Shown here: piece after piece, positions 18,781 through 28,754 of the stretch | Layout of the letters: each line of letters begins with the position of its first letter | Numbering within the stretch: the first letter of the stretch is position 1 | Source: Rhodospirillaceae bacterium | GTDB taxonomy: Bacteria > Pseudomonadota > Alphaproteobacteria > Dongiales > Dongiaceae | Direction of reading: 5' to 3' | Length of the DNA: 64,000 nucleotides | Assembly (NCBI GenBank): GCA_016712715.1 | Contig: JADJQM010000003.1 | Coordinates: forward strand, 682,001 to 746,000 | The notes under the pieces: generated by a model | What the model was told of the DNA's origin: nothing | The model's database searches: none | Seen by the model: only the letters and a program-made list of their open reading frames with translations | Translations under genes and position numbers: made by a program

Positions 18781-19887
18781 CTACCTCAGCTTCAAGGTGG
18801 CAAGGCCGACCAAGGCGAGGACGGCGGCGACGATCCAGAAGCGGATCACGATGGTGGGTTCGGCGAGGCCCTTCTTTTCATAGTGATGGTGCAGCGGCGC
18901 CATGCGGAAGACGCGCTTGCCGGTCAATTTAAAGCTCATCACCTGGACGATCACCGAGACGGTCTCCAGAACAAAGAGGCCGCCGATGATGGCCAGCACC
19001 AGTTCATGCTTGGTGATGACGCTGATGGCACCCAGAGCACCGCCCATGCTCAACGACCCGGTATCGCCCATGAACACCATGGCCGGCGGCGCATTGAACC
19101 AGAGGAAGCCGAGCCCCGCGCCGCACAGCGCACCGCAGAACACCGCAAGTTCGCCCGAACCCGGCACGAAATGGAGCTGCAGATACTCCGCGAACACCGC
19201 ATTGCCGACGAGATACGCAATGAGGGCGAAGCAGGCGGCAGCGATCATCACCGGCACGGTGGCGAGGCCATCTAGCCCATCGGTGAGGTTGACGGCGTTG
19301 GACGCCCCCATCATCACCAATGCGCCAAACAGGAAGAAGCCGAATCCCAGCGGAATGAGCACATCCTTGAAGAAGGGCAGCGCCACGCTGGTGGCAAGGC
19401 CCGCCGGCTGCGGGATGGTGGCGTTCTGGTGATAGACGATGATGACCGTGGCGATGAGGCCGATCGATGCCTGACCTACCAGCTTGAAGCGCCCATTGAG
19501 GCCTTTGCTGTTGCGCTTGGTGAGTTTCAGGAAATCGTCGGCAAAGCCGATGCTGCCATAGCCGATGGTGACGAACAGCACGACCCAGACATAGATGTTG
19601 GCGATGTCCGCCCACAGCAGAGTGGTGATGCTGGCCGAGAGCAGGAACATGAGGCCGCCCATGGTAGGCGTACCCTTCTTGGTCAGGAGATGGCTTTCCG
19701 GCCCGTCGCTGCGGATCGGCTGGCCGTCACGCTGCAGCTTTTTCAGCCAGCGGATCATGCCCGGCCCGATCACCAGGGTGAGGAAGAAGGCGAACAGGAT
19801 CGCACCGCCGCTCCGGAAGGTGAGGTAGCGGAACAGATTGAAGACACGCATGTCTTCGGCCAACGGTGCGAGCAGATTATAGAGCAT
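18781..19887 (-). CDS. mraY: Phospho-MurNAc-pentapeptide transferase MraY
   Basis: A 368-residue inner-membrane enzyme that forms lipid I from UDP-MurNAc-pentapeptide and undecaprenyl phosphate. About ten transmembrane segments are predicted by eye. Catalytic motifs: FADDFLKLTKRNSKGL, NAVNLTDGLDGLATVP with the essential aspartates, and MGDTGSLSMGGALG. The MAPLHHHYEKKG signature is near the C-terminus. It starts 30 bases after murF, one of the larger gaps within the operon. Confidence 0.97.
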   Translation of the reverse strand: MLYNLLAPLAEDMRVFNLFRYLTFRSGGAILFAFFLTLVIGPGMIRWLKKLQRDGQPIRSDGPESHLLTKKGTPTMGGLMFLLSASITTLLWADIANIYVWVVLFVTIGYGSIGFADDFLKLTKRNSKGLNGRFKLVGQASIGLIATVIIVYHQNATIPQPAGLATSVALPFFKDVLIPLGFGFFLFGALVMMGASNAVNLTDGLDGLATVPVMIAAACFALIAYLVGNAVFAEYLQLHFVPGSGELAVFCGALCGAGLGFLWFNAPPAMVFMGDTGSLSMGGALGAISVITKHELVLAIIGGLFVLETVSVIVQVMSFKLTGKRVFRMAPLHHHYEKKGLAEPTIVIRFWIVAAVLALVGLATLKLR

Positions 19888-19917
19888 GCCTCCCCTTCAC
19901 TTCCCCTCTGATCCCGG

Positions 19918-21351
19918 TCAATGACCGTTCGCGGCTTTCGGCCGCGCTGTTGCGTGAATATCCATATCGCGGATCGCCTCGACGATCGGCGCCATGCGGG
20001 TGCCCAACGACCCTTTCACCAGGACGATGTCCCCTGCCCTGATGTCGGCCGTCGCCGGTGCCACCATCGCGGTTGACTCCGTGGTATGACCGGCCTGCAT
20101 CGACGCCGGCAAAAGTGCATAGAGGTCGCTCATCAGCGGCCCGACCAGAAAGGCGCGGTCGATGCCGGCCGAGACGAGATCATCCTTGAGCCCGCGATGG
20201 AGCGCCGGACCTTGCTCACCCAACTCCCGCATGTCGCCCAGGATGGCGATGCGGCGGCCACCCTTTGCGATAGGCAATCCAGCCAGCACGGTGAACGCCG
20301 CGCGCATGGCGGCGGGGCTCGCATTGTAGGATTCGTCGATGAGGGTGAAGCTGCCTTGGGGCAGCGCGATCTCCTCGCGGTGGCCGCGCCCCTTCAGCGC
20401 CTTGGCGCCGGCGAGATCATGAGCTGCCCGCGTCACATCCGCACCGATCGCCTGCACGGCCGCCAGCACGGCAAGCGCGTTGATCGCCTGGTGACGGCCA
20501 GCTAGACCCGTCGAAAACGCCATCCGCACGCCAAAAACGTCGGCGCTGACATCGTTGCCGGTGGGCGATGTGTGGCACGCGATCAATCGCACGTCGCTCG
20601 CGGCATCGGCGCCGAAGCCGGCGATATGGGTAACACCCAGCGCCTTGGCGCGCGCCGCCATGCGGGCGAAATAGGCGTTGTCGCGCGGCAGAATGGCGGT
20701 GCCACCCGGTTCCAGCCCTTCAAGGATTTCCGCCTTGGCATCGGCGATCTCGGCCACAGAGCCGAAGAACTCGATATGCACCGCCTCGACGATGGTGATG
20801 ATGGCGGCATGGGGCCGCACCATCTTGGCCAGCGGCCGGATCTCATTGGCGTGGTTCATGCCAAGCTCGAAGATGCCGATCTCGGTGTCGCGCGGCATAC
20901 GCGCGAGCGACAGCGGCGCACCCCAATGATTGTTGAGATTGCCTTCCGAAGCAAAGGTCCGCGCCTGGACGCTGAGCACCGTCTTCAGCGCTTCCTTGGT
21001 GCTGGTCTTCCCCACGCTGCCGGTGACGGCGATGAATTTCGCGGCCGACCGGTTGCGCGCGGCCGCACCCAGATCCTGCAGCGCCTGCAGCGTATCCTTG
21101 ACCAGTACGATCGGCGCGTCCGCTGCGATGCCGGCCGGCAGGCGGTGGGCGATGATGCCGGCTGCACCCGCTGCCAGCGCCTGGCCGATATACTCATGGC
21201 CGTCGAAGTTAGGTCCCTGCAAGGCGATGAAGAGATCGCCCTTGCCCACCTTGCGGCTGTCGATGGAAACGCCGTCAGCCACGAAAGCGGCCTGGGCCGT
21301 GCCCTTCACCGCAGTGGCGATCTCGACCGACGTCCAGAGGGGCTGCGTCAT
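19918..21351 (-). CDS. murF: UDP-MurNAc-tripeptide--D-Ala-D-Ala ligase MurF
   Basis: A 477-residue Mur ligase that attaches the D-Ala-D-Ala made by Ddl. Visible motifs are the UDP-binding DSRKVGKGDLFIALQG, P-loop VTGSVGKTSTKEALK, NHWGAPLSLARMP, ELGMNHANEI and IDESYNASPAAMRAAF. The start ATG overlaps the murE stop as ATGA, as in many alphaproteobacteria. The protein has normal length and shows no irregularity. Confidence 0.97.
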   Translation of the reverse strand: MTQPLWTSVEIATAVKGTAQAAFVADGVSIDSRKVGKGDLFIALQGPNFDGHEYIGQALAAGAAGIIAHRLPAGIAADAPIVLVKDTLQALQDLGAAARNRSAAKFIAVTGSVGKTSTKEALKTVLSVQARTFASEGNLNNHWGAPLSLARMPRDTEIGIFELGMNHANEIRPLAKMVRPHAAIITIVEAVHIEFFGSVAEIADAKAEILEGLEPGGTAILPRDNAYFARMAARAKALGVTHIAGFGADAASDVRLIACHTSPTGNDVSADVFGVRMAFSTGLAGRHQAINALAVLAAVQAIGADVTRAAHDLAGAKALKGRGHREEIALPQGSFTLIDESYNASPAAMRAAFTVLAGLPIAKGGRRIAILGDMRELGEQGPALHRGLKDDLVSAGIDRAFLVGPLMSDLYALLPASMQAGHTTESTAMVAPATADIRAGDIVLVKGSLGTRMAPIVEAIRDMDIHATARPKAANGH

Positions 21352-22823
21352 GCGGCACCCCGGCTCAATTCCTCGGCGCAGGTCCGCGCCACGTCGCTGT
21401 CGTCGAAATCGAATTTCTGGTTGCCGACGATCTGATAGGTTTCGTGACCCTTGCCGGCGATCACCAGCAGATCACCCGCCTTCAGATCCTGCATCGCGGC
21501 CCGGATGGCTGCGGCACGGTCGCCGATCTCTATGGCGCCGGGAGCCGCCGCCAGGATCTCGGCGCGGATGGTGGCCGGGTCTTCGCTCCGGGGATTGTCG
21601 TCGGTCACGACCACGCGGTCGGCCAGACGGGTCGCCAGTGCACCCATCTCCGGGCGTTTGCCCTTGTCACGATCCCCACCGCAGCCGAACACCACGACGA
21701 GGCGGCCGCTGACATGGGGGCGGAGCGTGCCGAGCACGGCTTCGAGGCCCGCGGGCTTGTGGGCATAGTCGACATAGACCGCGGCACCCGATGGCGTCGT
21801 CGCCACGCGCTCGATGCGGCCATGGACGCCGGTCAGCCGGTCGATCATGCGCACCGCCATGGCCGGCTCCTCGCCTTCACCGATGACGAGGCCTAGAGCC
21901 GCCAGCAGATTTTCCGCCTGGAACAGGCCTGCCACGGAGAAGGTCACGTCGTAGCGCGTGCCGAACACGTCGAGCGACAATTGTTGGCCGGTTGCCAAGG
22001 GCTGCTGCTTGACGAGGCGCAGATCGCCGCTCTTGCGGCCGAAGGTGATGATCCGGTGATGCCGCGCCTTGGCCAGCGCCACGATGCGGTCGCTCTCCGC
22101 GATATCGGCATTGATGATGGCAGCGCCACCCGCCGGCAGCAATTCACCGAACAGGCGCAGCTTGGCCGCGAGATAGGCTTCCATCGTGCCGTGATAGTCG
22201 AGATGGTCGCGGCTGAGATTCGTGAAGGCCGCGGCCGAGATTTCGACGCCGTCCAGGCGGAACTGGTCGAGCCCATGGCTCGACGCCTCCATCGCCAAAT
22301 GGTCGATGTCCTTTTCCCGCAGCTCGGCCAGCAATTGATGCAGCTTCACCGGGTCAGGCGTGGTGAGGCTTTCGTCATACTGGATGCCAGGACCGATGAG
22401 GCCGATGGTGCCGAGGCTGGCCGCGCGGTGGCCGAGCAGCGTCCACAGCTGGCGCGCAAACACGGCCGTCGAGGTCTTGCCGCTGGTGCCCGTCACGGCC
22501 GCGATGATCTTGGGTTGGCGCCCATAGAAGCGCGCCGCCATCTTGGCCAGCGCCAGGCGCGGATGATCAGCCTCGATCACCGCGACATGGGGCGGCACAT
22601 TGGGATTCTGCCCCGTGCTCACCAGGATCGCATTGGCGCCGGCCGCCACCGCCGCCGGCACGAAGGCAAGGCCGTCGAGCTTGGCACCGGAGAGAGCCGC
22701 GAACAGATTGCCCTGCACCACGGCGCGCGAATCCAGCGCCAGGCCGGAGATGCTGATGGCGTTGACCCCGAGACCGGGCCGTGCGATGCGGGCATGGCCG
22801 CCAATGAGCTCACTCAACCGCAA
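21348..22823 (-). CDS. murE: UDP-MurNAc-L-Ala-D-Glu--2,6-diaminopimelate ligase MurE
   Basis: A 491-residue Mur ligase adding the third peptide residue. P-loop VTGTSGKTSTAVFARQL, the FTNLSRDHLDYHGTMEAY motif, VYVDYAHKPAGLEAVL and, near the C-terminus, TDDNPRSEDP. The DNPR motif is the hallmark of enzymes selecting meso-diaminopimelate rather than lysine, so the organism has Gram-negative type peptidoglycan. The start overlaps the ftsI coding end by 14 bases. Confidence 0.97.
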   Translation of the reverse strand: MRLSELIGGHARIARPGLGVNAISISGLALDSRAVVQGNLFAALSGAKLDGLAFVPAAVAAGANAILVSTGQNPNVPPHVAVIEADHPRLALAKMAARFYGRQPKIIAAVTGTSGKTSTAVFARQLWTLLGHRAASLGTIGLIGPGIQYDESLTTPDPVKLHQLLAELREKDIDHLAMEASSHGLDQFRLDGVEISAAAFTNLSRDHLDYHGTMEAYLAAKLRLFGELLPAGGAAIINADIAESDRIVALAKARHHRIITFGRKSGDLRLVKQQPLATGQQLSLDVFGTRYDVTFSVAGLFQAENLLAALGLVIGEGEEPAMAVRMIDRLTGVHGRIERVATTPSGAAVYVDYAHKPAGLEAVLGTLRPHVSGRLVVVFGCGGDRDKGKRPEMGALATRLADRVVVTDDNPRSEDPATIRAEILAAAPGAIEIGDRAAAIRAAMQDLKAGDLLVIAGKGHETYQIVGNQKFDFDDSDVARTCAEELSRGAA

Positions 22824-24738
22824 GAGGGATTCCTTCGCTCTCCGTCGCGCCGCTCTCGGCAGCCGGCGGTGTCGTCACATCATTGCTGGTCGCCGATACT
22901 GGCGTCGCCGCGAACGGCTTTGCCTTCATGATCGGTTCGCCGTTCGAATCAAGCAGCGGCGCGGCCACCGGAATGACTTTGGATTTTGCCTTTTTTGAGG
23001 CGGCGGAATCATAGTCCGCGACCATTGCAACCAGCGGGTTCTGTGCCAGTGGTGACTCGTCCGGAATGGGGGAAATGCCCATCAACGGCGCCATGCGCTG
23101 GACCAGGGCACCCACGACGGGCGCTGCCACCCAGCCGGCCGTCGCATAGCCGTAGGAATGTGCATTGGGCTTGGGTTCGTCGATCATCACCACCACCGCG
23201 TAACGCGGTGCGTTCATCGGAAAGGCGGCGACAAAGGCTGCCATGCGCGAATTGTCGCTATAGCCTCTGCCTTCCTGCTTGTCGGCGGTCCCGGTCTTGC
23301 CGCCGACCAGATAGCCCGGCGCATTGGCCTTCTTGCCGGTGCCGACCTGGACGACCAGGCGCATCAACTGGCGGATCTGCGCCGAAGTCTGTTCCGACAC
23401 CACCCGGGTGCCGCTCTCAACTTCATGAGCGGCGCGCTTCAACAGGGTCGGCTGGCGGAGGATGCCGCCATTGGCGACGGCACCCACGGCGGAAACCACC
23501 TGGATCGGCGCTACCGACACGCCATGGCCATAGGAAATGGTCATGGTGTTCACCCGGCGCCAGTTCTTCGGATATTGCGGCACACCCACCTCGGCAAGTT
23601 CGATCGTCGACTTGCTGAGGAGGCCCAGGCGCTGCAGGTAGGTCTTCTGCACCTCGGCGCCGAACGCATCGGCGAGCTTCGCCGAGCCGATATTGGAAGA
23701 ATAGGTGAAAATCTCTGGAATGCTCAGCCAGCGATGCTTGCCGTGGAAATCGTCGATCGAAAACCGACCGATCTTGATCGCATGCGTCGCGTCATAGCCA
23801 CCGGCCAGGGTCACCGTGCCGCTGTCGAGGCCGATCGCCGTGTTGAACAGCTTGAAGGTCGAGCCCATCTCGTAGGTGCCGAGCGTGGCGCGGTTGAAGC
23901 GTGCATCGTCGCTGGCCTCGCCCGGGCGCGCCGGGTCGAAATCCGGCAGCGAGACCAAAGCCAGCATCTCGCCGGTCTGGATATCCATCACCATACCGGC
24001 GCCGCCGATGGCGGTGAAATCGGCGATGGCGCGGGAAATTTCTTCATGGAGGATATGCTGGATGCGCACGTCGATCGAGAGCTGCAGCGGTCGCTGGCCA
24101 CCCGCGAGCACATCGTCGAACGACCGCTCGACACCGGCAAGGCCGCGTGAATCGACATCCGAGAAGCCGACCACATGGGCCGTGAGATTGCCCTGCGGAT
24201 AGACCCGCTTGGTCTCGTACTGGAAATAGAGCCCGGGAATGCCGAGGCGGTTGACCGCCTGCTGCTGCTTGGGCGTCAGGTTCCGCTTCAGCCAGATGAA
24301 GGTCTTGTCGGCCGAAAGCTTGGCCGAGGTCGGCTCCTGCGGCATGTCGGGCAGCACCTGGGCAAGCTGCGCTGCAATCGCATCCGGCTCGCGGATCTGG
24401 TGCGGATTGGCATAGAGCGAGGCCGTGGTGAGCGAGGTCGCCAGCACCACGCCATTGCGGTCGAGAATATCGGCACGGTCGGCATTGGGTGCCGCCGCCA
24501 CGCGCAGCGTCTCATGCTCGCCCGGCATCAAGGTCACCATGGCGAGGCGCGCCGCAATCACCACGAAGGCGACCGTGAACAGGCCGAGGCCCAGCATCAG
24601 GCGGCTATGGCTGACTTCCAGCGCGCGGCGCTGCACGCCATCGGGTTCCGGCTGCAGGGCAATCGGGTTGATGACCGGCTGGGCGCGCTGCGCCTTGTAG
24701 CTCGGCTGCTGGGGCGTGTTGTTGCGCAGGCGGATCAT
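22810..24738 (-). CDS. ftsI: Peptidoglycan D,D-transpeptidase FtsI (PBP3)
   Basis: A 642-residue class B penicillin-binding protein needed for septal cross-linking. It has a cytoplasmic basic N-terminus, one transmembrane helix (about residues 48-70), the PBP dimerisation domain with RADILDRNGVVLA (88-100), and the transpeptidase domain with the nucleophile serine in MGSTFKLF (S293, K296), YSSN (346-349) and GGKTGTADK. The C-terminal 80 residues after the catalytic domain are a long Ala/Pro/Ser-rich extension, longer than in E. coli. Its start overlaps the ftsL stop as ATGA. Confidence 0.96.
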   Translation of the reverse strand: MIRLRNNTPQQPSYKAQRAQPVINPIALQPEPDGVQRRALEVSHSRLMLGLGLFTVAFVVIAARLAMVTLMPGEHETLRVAAAPNADRADILDRNGVVLATSLTTASLYANPHQIREPDAIAAQLAQVLPDMPQEPTSAKLSADKTFIWLKRNLTPKQQQAVNRLGIPGLYFQYETKRVYPQGNLTAHVVGFSDVDSRGLAGVERSFDDVLAGGQRPLQLSIDVRIQHILHEEISRAIADFTAIGGAGMVMDIQTGEMLALVSLPDFDPARPGEASDDARFNRATLGTYEMGSTFKLFNTAIGLDSGTVTLAGGYDATHAIKIGRFSIDDFHGKHRWLSIPEIFTYSSNIGSAKLADAFGAEVQKTYLQRLGLLSKSTIELAEVGVPQYPKNWRRVNTMTISYGHGVSVAPIQVVSAVGAVANGGILRQPTLLKRAAHEVESGTRVVSEQTSAQIRQLMRLVVQVGTGKKANAPGYLVGGKTGTADKQEGRGYSDNSRMAAFVAAFPMNAPRYAVVVMIDEPKPNAHSYGYATAGWVAAPVVGALVQRMAPLMGISPIPDESPLAQNPLVAMVADYDSAASKKAKSKVIPVAAPLLDSNGEPIMKAKPFAATPVSATSNDVTTPPAAESGATESEGIPLAVE

Positions 24739-25316
24739 TCGACACCTGCTTCATTGGCAGGCAGGCTCTTGCCGCTACCGGCCGCTGGTTCCGCATCGCC
24801 GCTCTGATGCGACTGCATGTCCTGCAGGATGGCGCGGATGGTGGCATCGTCGTCGGCCGCAGGTGCCTCCATCCCGGGCGCTTCCGCCCCGGCCGAGGTC
24901 TGGAACACCGGGTCGTTGGCAGGCGTTGGCGCCACGGGCGTGGTCACCACGGCCGATGCCGGAATGGCGGTGACAGCAGCGTCACCCGCAGGTGCTTGGC
25001 CCGGCAGGGCGGCGAGTGGCGGCAAGGCCGGCATCTCCGCCGGGCGGGGTGCCAGTCCCTCGATGGTCGCGATCTGGCTCGCCATCACCGGGGCAAGATC
25101 GGTGTGCCGGCGCGTAAGGTCGGCCAGGCGCACCGGATCGTTGAGATAGCTCCACTCGGCTTCCAGCACGCGCATGGCTTCGCGGTCGGCAATGATCTGC
25201 CGGTTGACCGTGCGCAGCTCGCGCTCCTTCGACTGCACGGCGTATTTGACCTGGAAAAGGCCGACGCCGAGCATGGCCAGCACGACGAACCAGACGATGG
25301 TGCCGATCCGGATCAT
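24735..25316 (-). CDS. ftsL: Cell division protein FtsL
   Basis: A 193-residue bitopic membrane protein. A single transmembrane helix (about residues 4-22, IGTIVWFVVLAMLGVGLFQV) is followed by a coiled coil with the YAVQSKERELRTVNRQI and VLEAEWSYLNDPVRL motifs typical of FtsL. The remaining 110 residues are a Pro/Ala-rich periplasmic tail, longer than usual. FtsL forms a complex with FtsQ and FtsB. Identification rests on the coiled coil plus position between rsmH and ftsI, both overlapped by ATGA. Confidence 0.9.
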   Translation of the reverse strand: MIRIGTIVWFVVLAMLGVGLFQVKYAVQSKERELRTVNRQIIADREAMRVLEAEWSYLNDPVRLADLTRRHTDLAPVMASQIATIEGLAPRPAEMPALPPLAALPGQAPAGDAAVTAIPASAVVTTPVAPTPANDPVFQTSAGAEAPGMEAPAADDDATIRAILQDMQSHQSGDAEPAAGSGKSLPANEAGVE

Positions 25317-26269
25317 GCGGCCACCTCATGAAGGCGCTCAGCCACCCGCAGCCGTGCCGACCTTGCACGCGGATTGGCGTGGATCTCCGAGTCAGAAGCC
25401 GTGATGCCCTGCGGATCGAGGAGGCGGAGCGTCGCGACCGTCTCGGAGATTTCCGGCATGTGGCGCGAGCCCTTCGGGTTGCGCCCGGCATGCTCGCGCA
25501 TGAAATGCTTCACGCGGCGATCTTCCAGCGAATGGAACGAGACGATCGCCATGCGGCCGCCCGGCGCCAGCAGTTTCTCGGCTGCCTCAAGCCCGCGATC
25601 GATCTCGCCCATCTCGTCATTGACCGCGATGCGCAGCGCCTGGAAGGTGCGTGTCGCTGAATCGATGCGGTCGGGACCGGCGGGGCCAACCGCGCGACGC
25701 ACGATCTCGGCAAGACGTCCGGTTGTGGTGATGGGCGCCAAGGCTCGCGCGGCCACGATGGCCTTTGCCACACGGCGCGCCTTCTTCTCTTCGCCGAAGG
25801 TGAAGATGAGGTCCGCCAGCGGCCGCTCGGCCATCTGGTTGACGATGTCGGCGGCACTTTCGCCGGCCTGCTCCATGCGCATGTCCAAGGGGCCATCGAA
25901 GCGGAACGAAAAACCGCGCTCTGCCTCGTCGAGCTGCATCGAGGAGACGCCGAGATCGAGTGTGACACCCGCCACCGCGGTGATGCCGCGCTCGGCCAGC
26001 AAGTCGACCATGTCGCCGAACCGGCCTTCGATCACATGAAGGCGACCCGCGAACTGGCGCACCAGCGCATCGGCGCCGGCGATGGCGTCGGGATCACGGT
26101 CGATCGCAAAGACCGTGCAATTGGCAGCTTCCAGGATGGCGCGGGAATAGCCGCCGGCGCCGAACGTGCCATCGACATAGATGGCGCCGTCTTGCGGCCC
26201 CAAATTGTCAGCGCCCAGGGCCGCGACCACTTCGGCCAGCAGCACCGGTTGATGACGGACGTCGCTCAT
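25313..26269 (-). CDS. rsmH: 16S rRNA m4C1402 methyltransferase RsmH (MraW)
   Basis: A 318-residue SAM-dependent methyltransferase acting on the ribosomal P-site. N-terminal HQPVLLAEVV motif, SAM-binding VDGTFGAGGYSRAIL, FAIDRDPDAI, GVTLDLGVSSMQLDEAERGFSF (split across the window of motif IV), and C-terminal FHSLEDRRVKHFMRE and NPRARSARLRVAER. Normal length. It overlaps both mraZ and ftsL as ATGA, being the second gene of the cluster. Confidence 0.97.
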   Translation of the reverse strand: MSDVRHQPVLLAEVVAALGADNLGPQDGAIYVDGTFGAGGYSRAILEAANCTVFAIDRDPDAIAGADALVRQFAGRLHVIEGRFGDMVDLLAERGITAVAGVTLDLGVSSMQLDEAERGFSFRFDGPLDMRMEQAGESAADIVNQMAERPLADLIFTFGEEKKARRVAKAIVAARALAPITTTGRLAEIVRRAVGPAGPDRIDSATRTFQALRIAVNDEMGEIDRGLEAAEKLLAPGGRMAIVSFHSLEDRRVKHFMREHAGRNPKGSRHMPEISETVATLRLLDPQGITASDSEIHANPRARSARLRVAERLHEVAA

Positions 26270-26772
26270 TGCGCACCGCCGCCAGTCTTGTCACTGCCGG
26301 CATTGCTCCCGCCCGCGTTACGAAGAGTCATGCCCTTCTCCAGCGCACGTCGACGCGCTTCGGCGCGATGCTCGGCGAATGTCTTGGGATGCCAGATCTC
26401 GAAGATCTCGCCGCGACCGACGAAGGCCGCTTCATCCTTCAGCTTGGCGTGCTCCAGCAGCATCTCCGGCAGTACGATGCGGCCTTCGCCGTCGAACGAA
26501 AGCTGCTTGGTGTCGGAGAACAGCGTGGTGCTGAGATCGTCATGGACGTCGGAGAAGAGATCAACCTTGCCCATCTGGTCGACCAGAGTCTGCAGCCAGT
26601 CGAGTCCGGCGCATTGCAGCGCATCGTAGCGGAAGGCCGGCAGCGCGACGATGCCGCTGAAATTCTGGCCAAGCGTATTGGATGTCGCCAGGGCAGCACG
26701 GAACGTCGCCGGGACGGAAACGCGCCCCTTCTTGTCGATCCGGTTGACGAATGTGTCGATGAACAGAGCCAT
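26266..26772 (-). CDS. mraZ: Transcriptional regulator MraZ
   Basis: A 168-residue protein of the AbrB-like MraZ family, the usual first gene of the dcw operon and an autorepressor in E. coli. I chose the ATG at 26770-26772, which gives MALFIDTFVNRIDKKGRVSVPATFR, the standard N-terminus; the frame stays open 24 codons upstream without family similarity. Two SpoVT-AbrB-like halves are visible (KKGRVSVPATFR and GEGRIVLPEMLLEHA). The tail is longer than in E. coli, with the charged EHRAEARRRALEKG. The candidate operator lies about 100 bases upstream. Confidence 0.93.
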   Translation of the reverse strand: MALFIDTFVNRIDKKGRVSVPATFRAALATSNTLGQNFSGIVALPAFRYDALQCAGLDWLQTLVDQMGKVDLFSDVHDDLSTTLFSDTKQLSFDGEGRIVLPEMLLEHAKLKDEAAFVGRGEIFEIWHPKTFAEHRAEARRRALEKGMTLRNAGGSNAGSDKTGGGAQ

Positions 26773-27276
26773 CGGACGCCAGACACCCCATGCGCGCGTG
26801 GCCGGCTTGCCACCCATTCCCCTCGACGTGAACCGCTTTGCCATGCGGTTCTGGGAAATTACCTAGTGGCAATGGGATACCATGGGATGGCATGGGCGTC
26901 AATGGGAACGAGCTGTAAAGCCATGGAAAATATTGGATTTTTCCGTTTTGAGGCGAATTCGGAGAATCCCGATATGAATATTAACAAAGGCTTGGCCGAC
27001 ACCCCTGACAGGGAAAGTTAACGAGTCATATCAGCGACTTCGGCTTGAAACTCTTTTTGTTTGTCAAATGTTCTCTTTTGTTCTGTAGTGTTGACCGCGT
27101 CACTTGGGTGATAAGTCGCTGACAGGATTCGGGCAAGCCGTCGTTTGAGACGATCGGCAGAGGGGGGATCGCGATGGACAGGATTTATCTTCAAGTACTC
27201 TTATTACGACAAATATTTGTTTCGACAGCTTCCAATGCATGCTGAAACGCAGCACTGATGGTCGAGGGGGGACAGC
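26773..27276. other. Intergenic region between mraZ and the SEL1 gene (divergent promoters)
   Basis: About 500 bases without a supported gene, clearly more AT-rich than the surroundings, especially 26920-27250. It holds the TGGG boxes and must contain the promoters of the dcw operon and of the SEL1 gene. A TTGACA-like -35 can be read on the minus strand at 27063-27068 and a TTGACC on the + strand at 27091-27096, but neither has a convincing -10 at 16-18 bases, so no promoter is called. Confidence 0.5.
26873..26906. promoter_or_regulatory. Four TGGG boxes at 10-bp spacing: candidate MraZ operator
   Basis: TGGG begins at 26873, 26883, 26893 and 26903, exactly one helical turn apart (TGGGA, TGGGA, TGGGC, TGGGA with five-base spacers). 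MraZ is known in E. coli to bind TGGGN repeats separated by five bases upstream of its own gene. Here the boxes read on the + strand while mraZ is on the minus strand. A further TGGGA lies at 26852. Autoregulation is an inference from position and spacing. Confidence 0.72.
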
Positions 27277-28251
27277 ATGGACAGATGGCGCCAAAAGTTG
27301 ACCGGCATGAATGCGCGCAAACGCGCGCGGATCTTTCCCAACATCATCCCGCTTCTATCCGGACCGGGACCGAAAATTCTTGGCGCCCTGCTGCTCATCT
27401 GCATCGCCGCCGTCGTCAGCAACCGCGGAAACATCATCAATTTGCGCGAGGTCGAACCCATGACCGTTGTTGAAACACCGCCAGCGCAAAGCGCGGAAAC
27501 ACGCGATGGCTTCGCCCTCTACGACCAGGGAAGATACGACGCCGCCCTGAAGGATTTGTTGCCCCTGGCGGATCAGGGCGACACCCGCGCGCAATGCCTC
27601 GTCAGCGAGATCCTGGCGCGCGGATTGGGCGGCGTCACCCCGGACCATGTCGAGGCCACGAAATGGCTCGATCAATGCATCCGCAGCATCGATTTCGATG
27701 AGGATGATGCCGCGCGGGATTTGATCGACCATCTGATTGTCACGGATGGCTGGGACGTCGTCGGCGAAGGCAAGTTTCGCTCGTTCCAATGGCAGCAGCG
27801 GCAGATGAACAACGAAATGGGCCGGCCCAACGGCGCGCCTGAATCTGTGCTCGCCGATCTGCCGACAATGGGTGGCGACGCCGCCTTCCGGCTGGGCGCA
27901 GCCCTCTATGAGGGTGACGGGATGCCGGTCGATTTCGAGAAGGCCGTGCCCTGCTTCCACCGCGCGGCCGCGTTCAACATCCCGGATGCCGCCTTCAACC
28001 TCGGCATCGCCTATTACACCGGCAAGGGCGTCAGGGCCGATCCGGTCCAGGCCAGGCATTGGCTGCAGATTGCCGCCGATGGCGGCTTTGCCAAGGCAGC
28101 CACCGTGCTTGGCGTCATGGCCGTGCGCGGGCACGGCTCCGAGAAGGATGTCGATCTGGCGCTGGCCTATCTGCAGCAGGCCATCGACCTCGGCGATCCG
28201 GAGGCGTCGATGCTGCGCGAAGCGATTTCGGCAGGGGCCGAGCCGCGTTAG
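27277..28251 (+). CDS. Membrane-anchored SEL1/TPR repeat protein
   Basis: A 324-residue protein with start ATG 27277 preceded by a strong GAGGGGGG. A basic N-terminus is followed by one hydrophobic segment (about residues 33-50, ILGALLLICIAAVVS). A TPR-like unit GFALYDQGRYDAALKDLLPL follows, then SEL1-type repeats with the alternating small-residue pattern, e.g. AAFRLGAALYEGDGMPVD, AAFNLGIAYYTGKGV and ATVLGVMAVRGHGSEKD. SEL1 proteins usually serve as interaction scaffolds. It is monocistronic, divergent from mraZ and convergent with rnpB. No specific function can be assigned. Confidence 0.8.
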   Translation: MDRWRQKLTGMNARKRARIFPNIIPLLSGPGPKILGALLLICIAAVVSNRGNIINLREVEPMTVVETPPAQSAETRDGFALYDQGRYDAALKDLLPLADQGDTRAQCLVSEILARGLGGVTPDHVEATKWLDQCIRSIDFDEDDAARDLIDHLIVTDGWDVVGEGKFRSFQWQQRQMNNEMGRPNGAPESVLADLPTMGGDAAFRLGAALYEGDGMPVDFEKAVPCFHRAAAFNIPDAAFNLGIAYYTGKGVRADPVQARHWLQIAADGGFAKAATVLGVMAVRGHGSEKDVDLALAYLQQAIDLGDPEASMLREAISAGAEPR

Positions 28252-28272
28252 CGGGCCGACGAAGGAATAAAG

Positions 28273-28706
<434 letters not shown>

Positions 28707-28754
28707 GAGGGCAGGAGGTAGGGGTTTGCCCGTGCGGAGTCAACCCCAGCAGAC

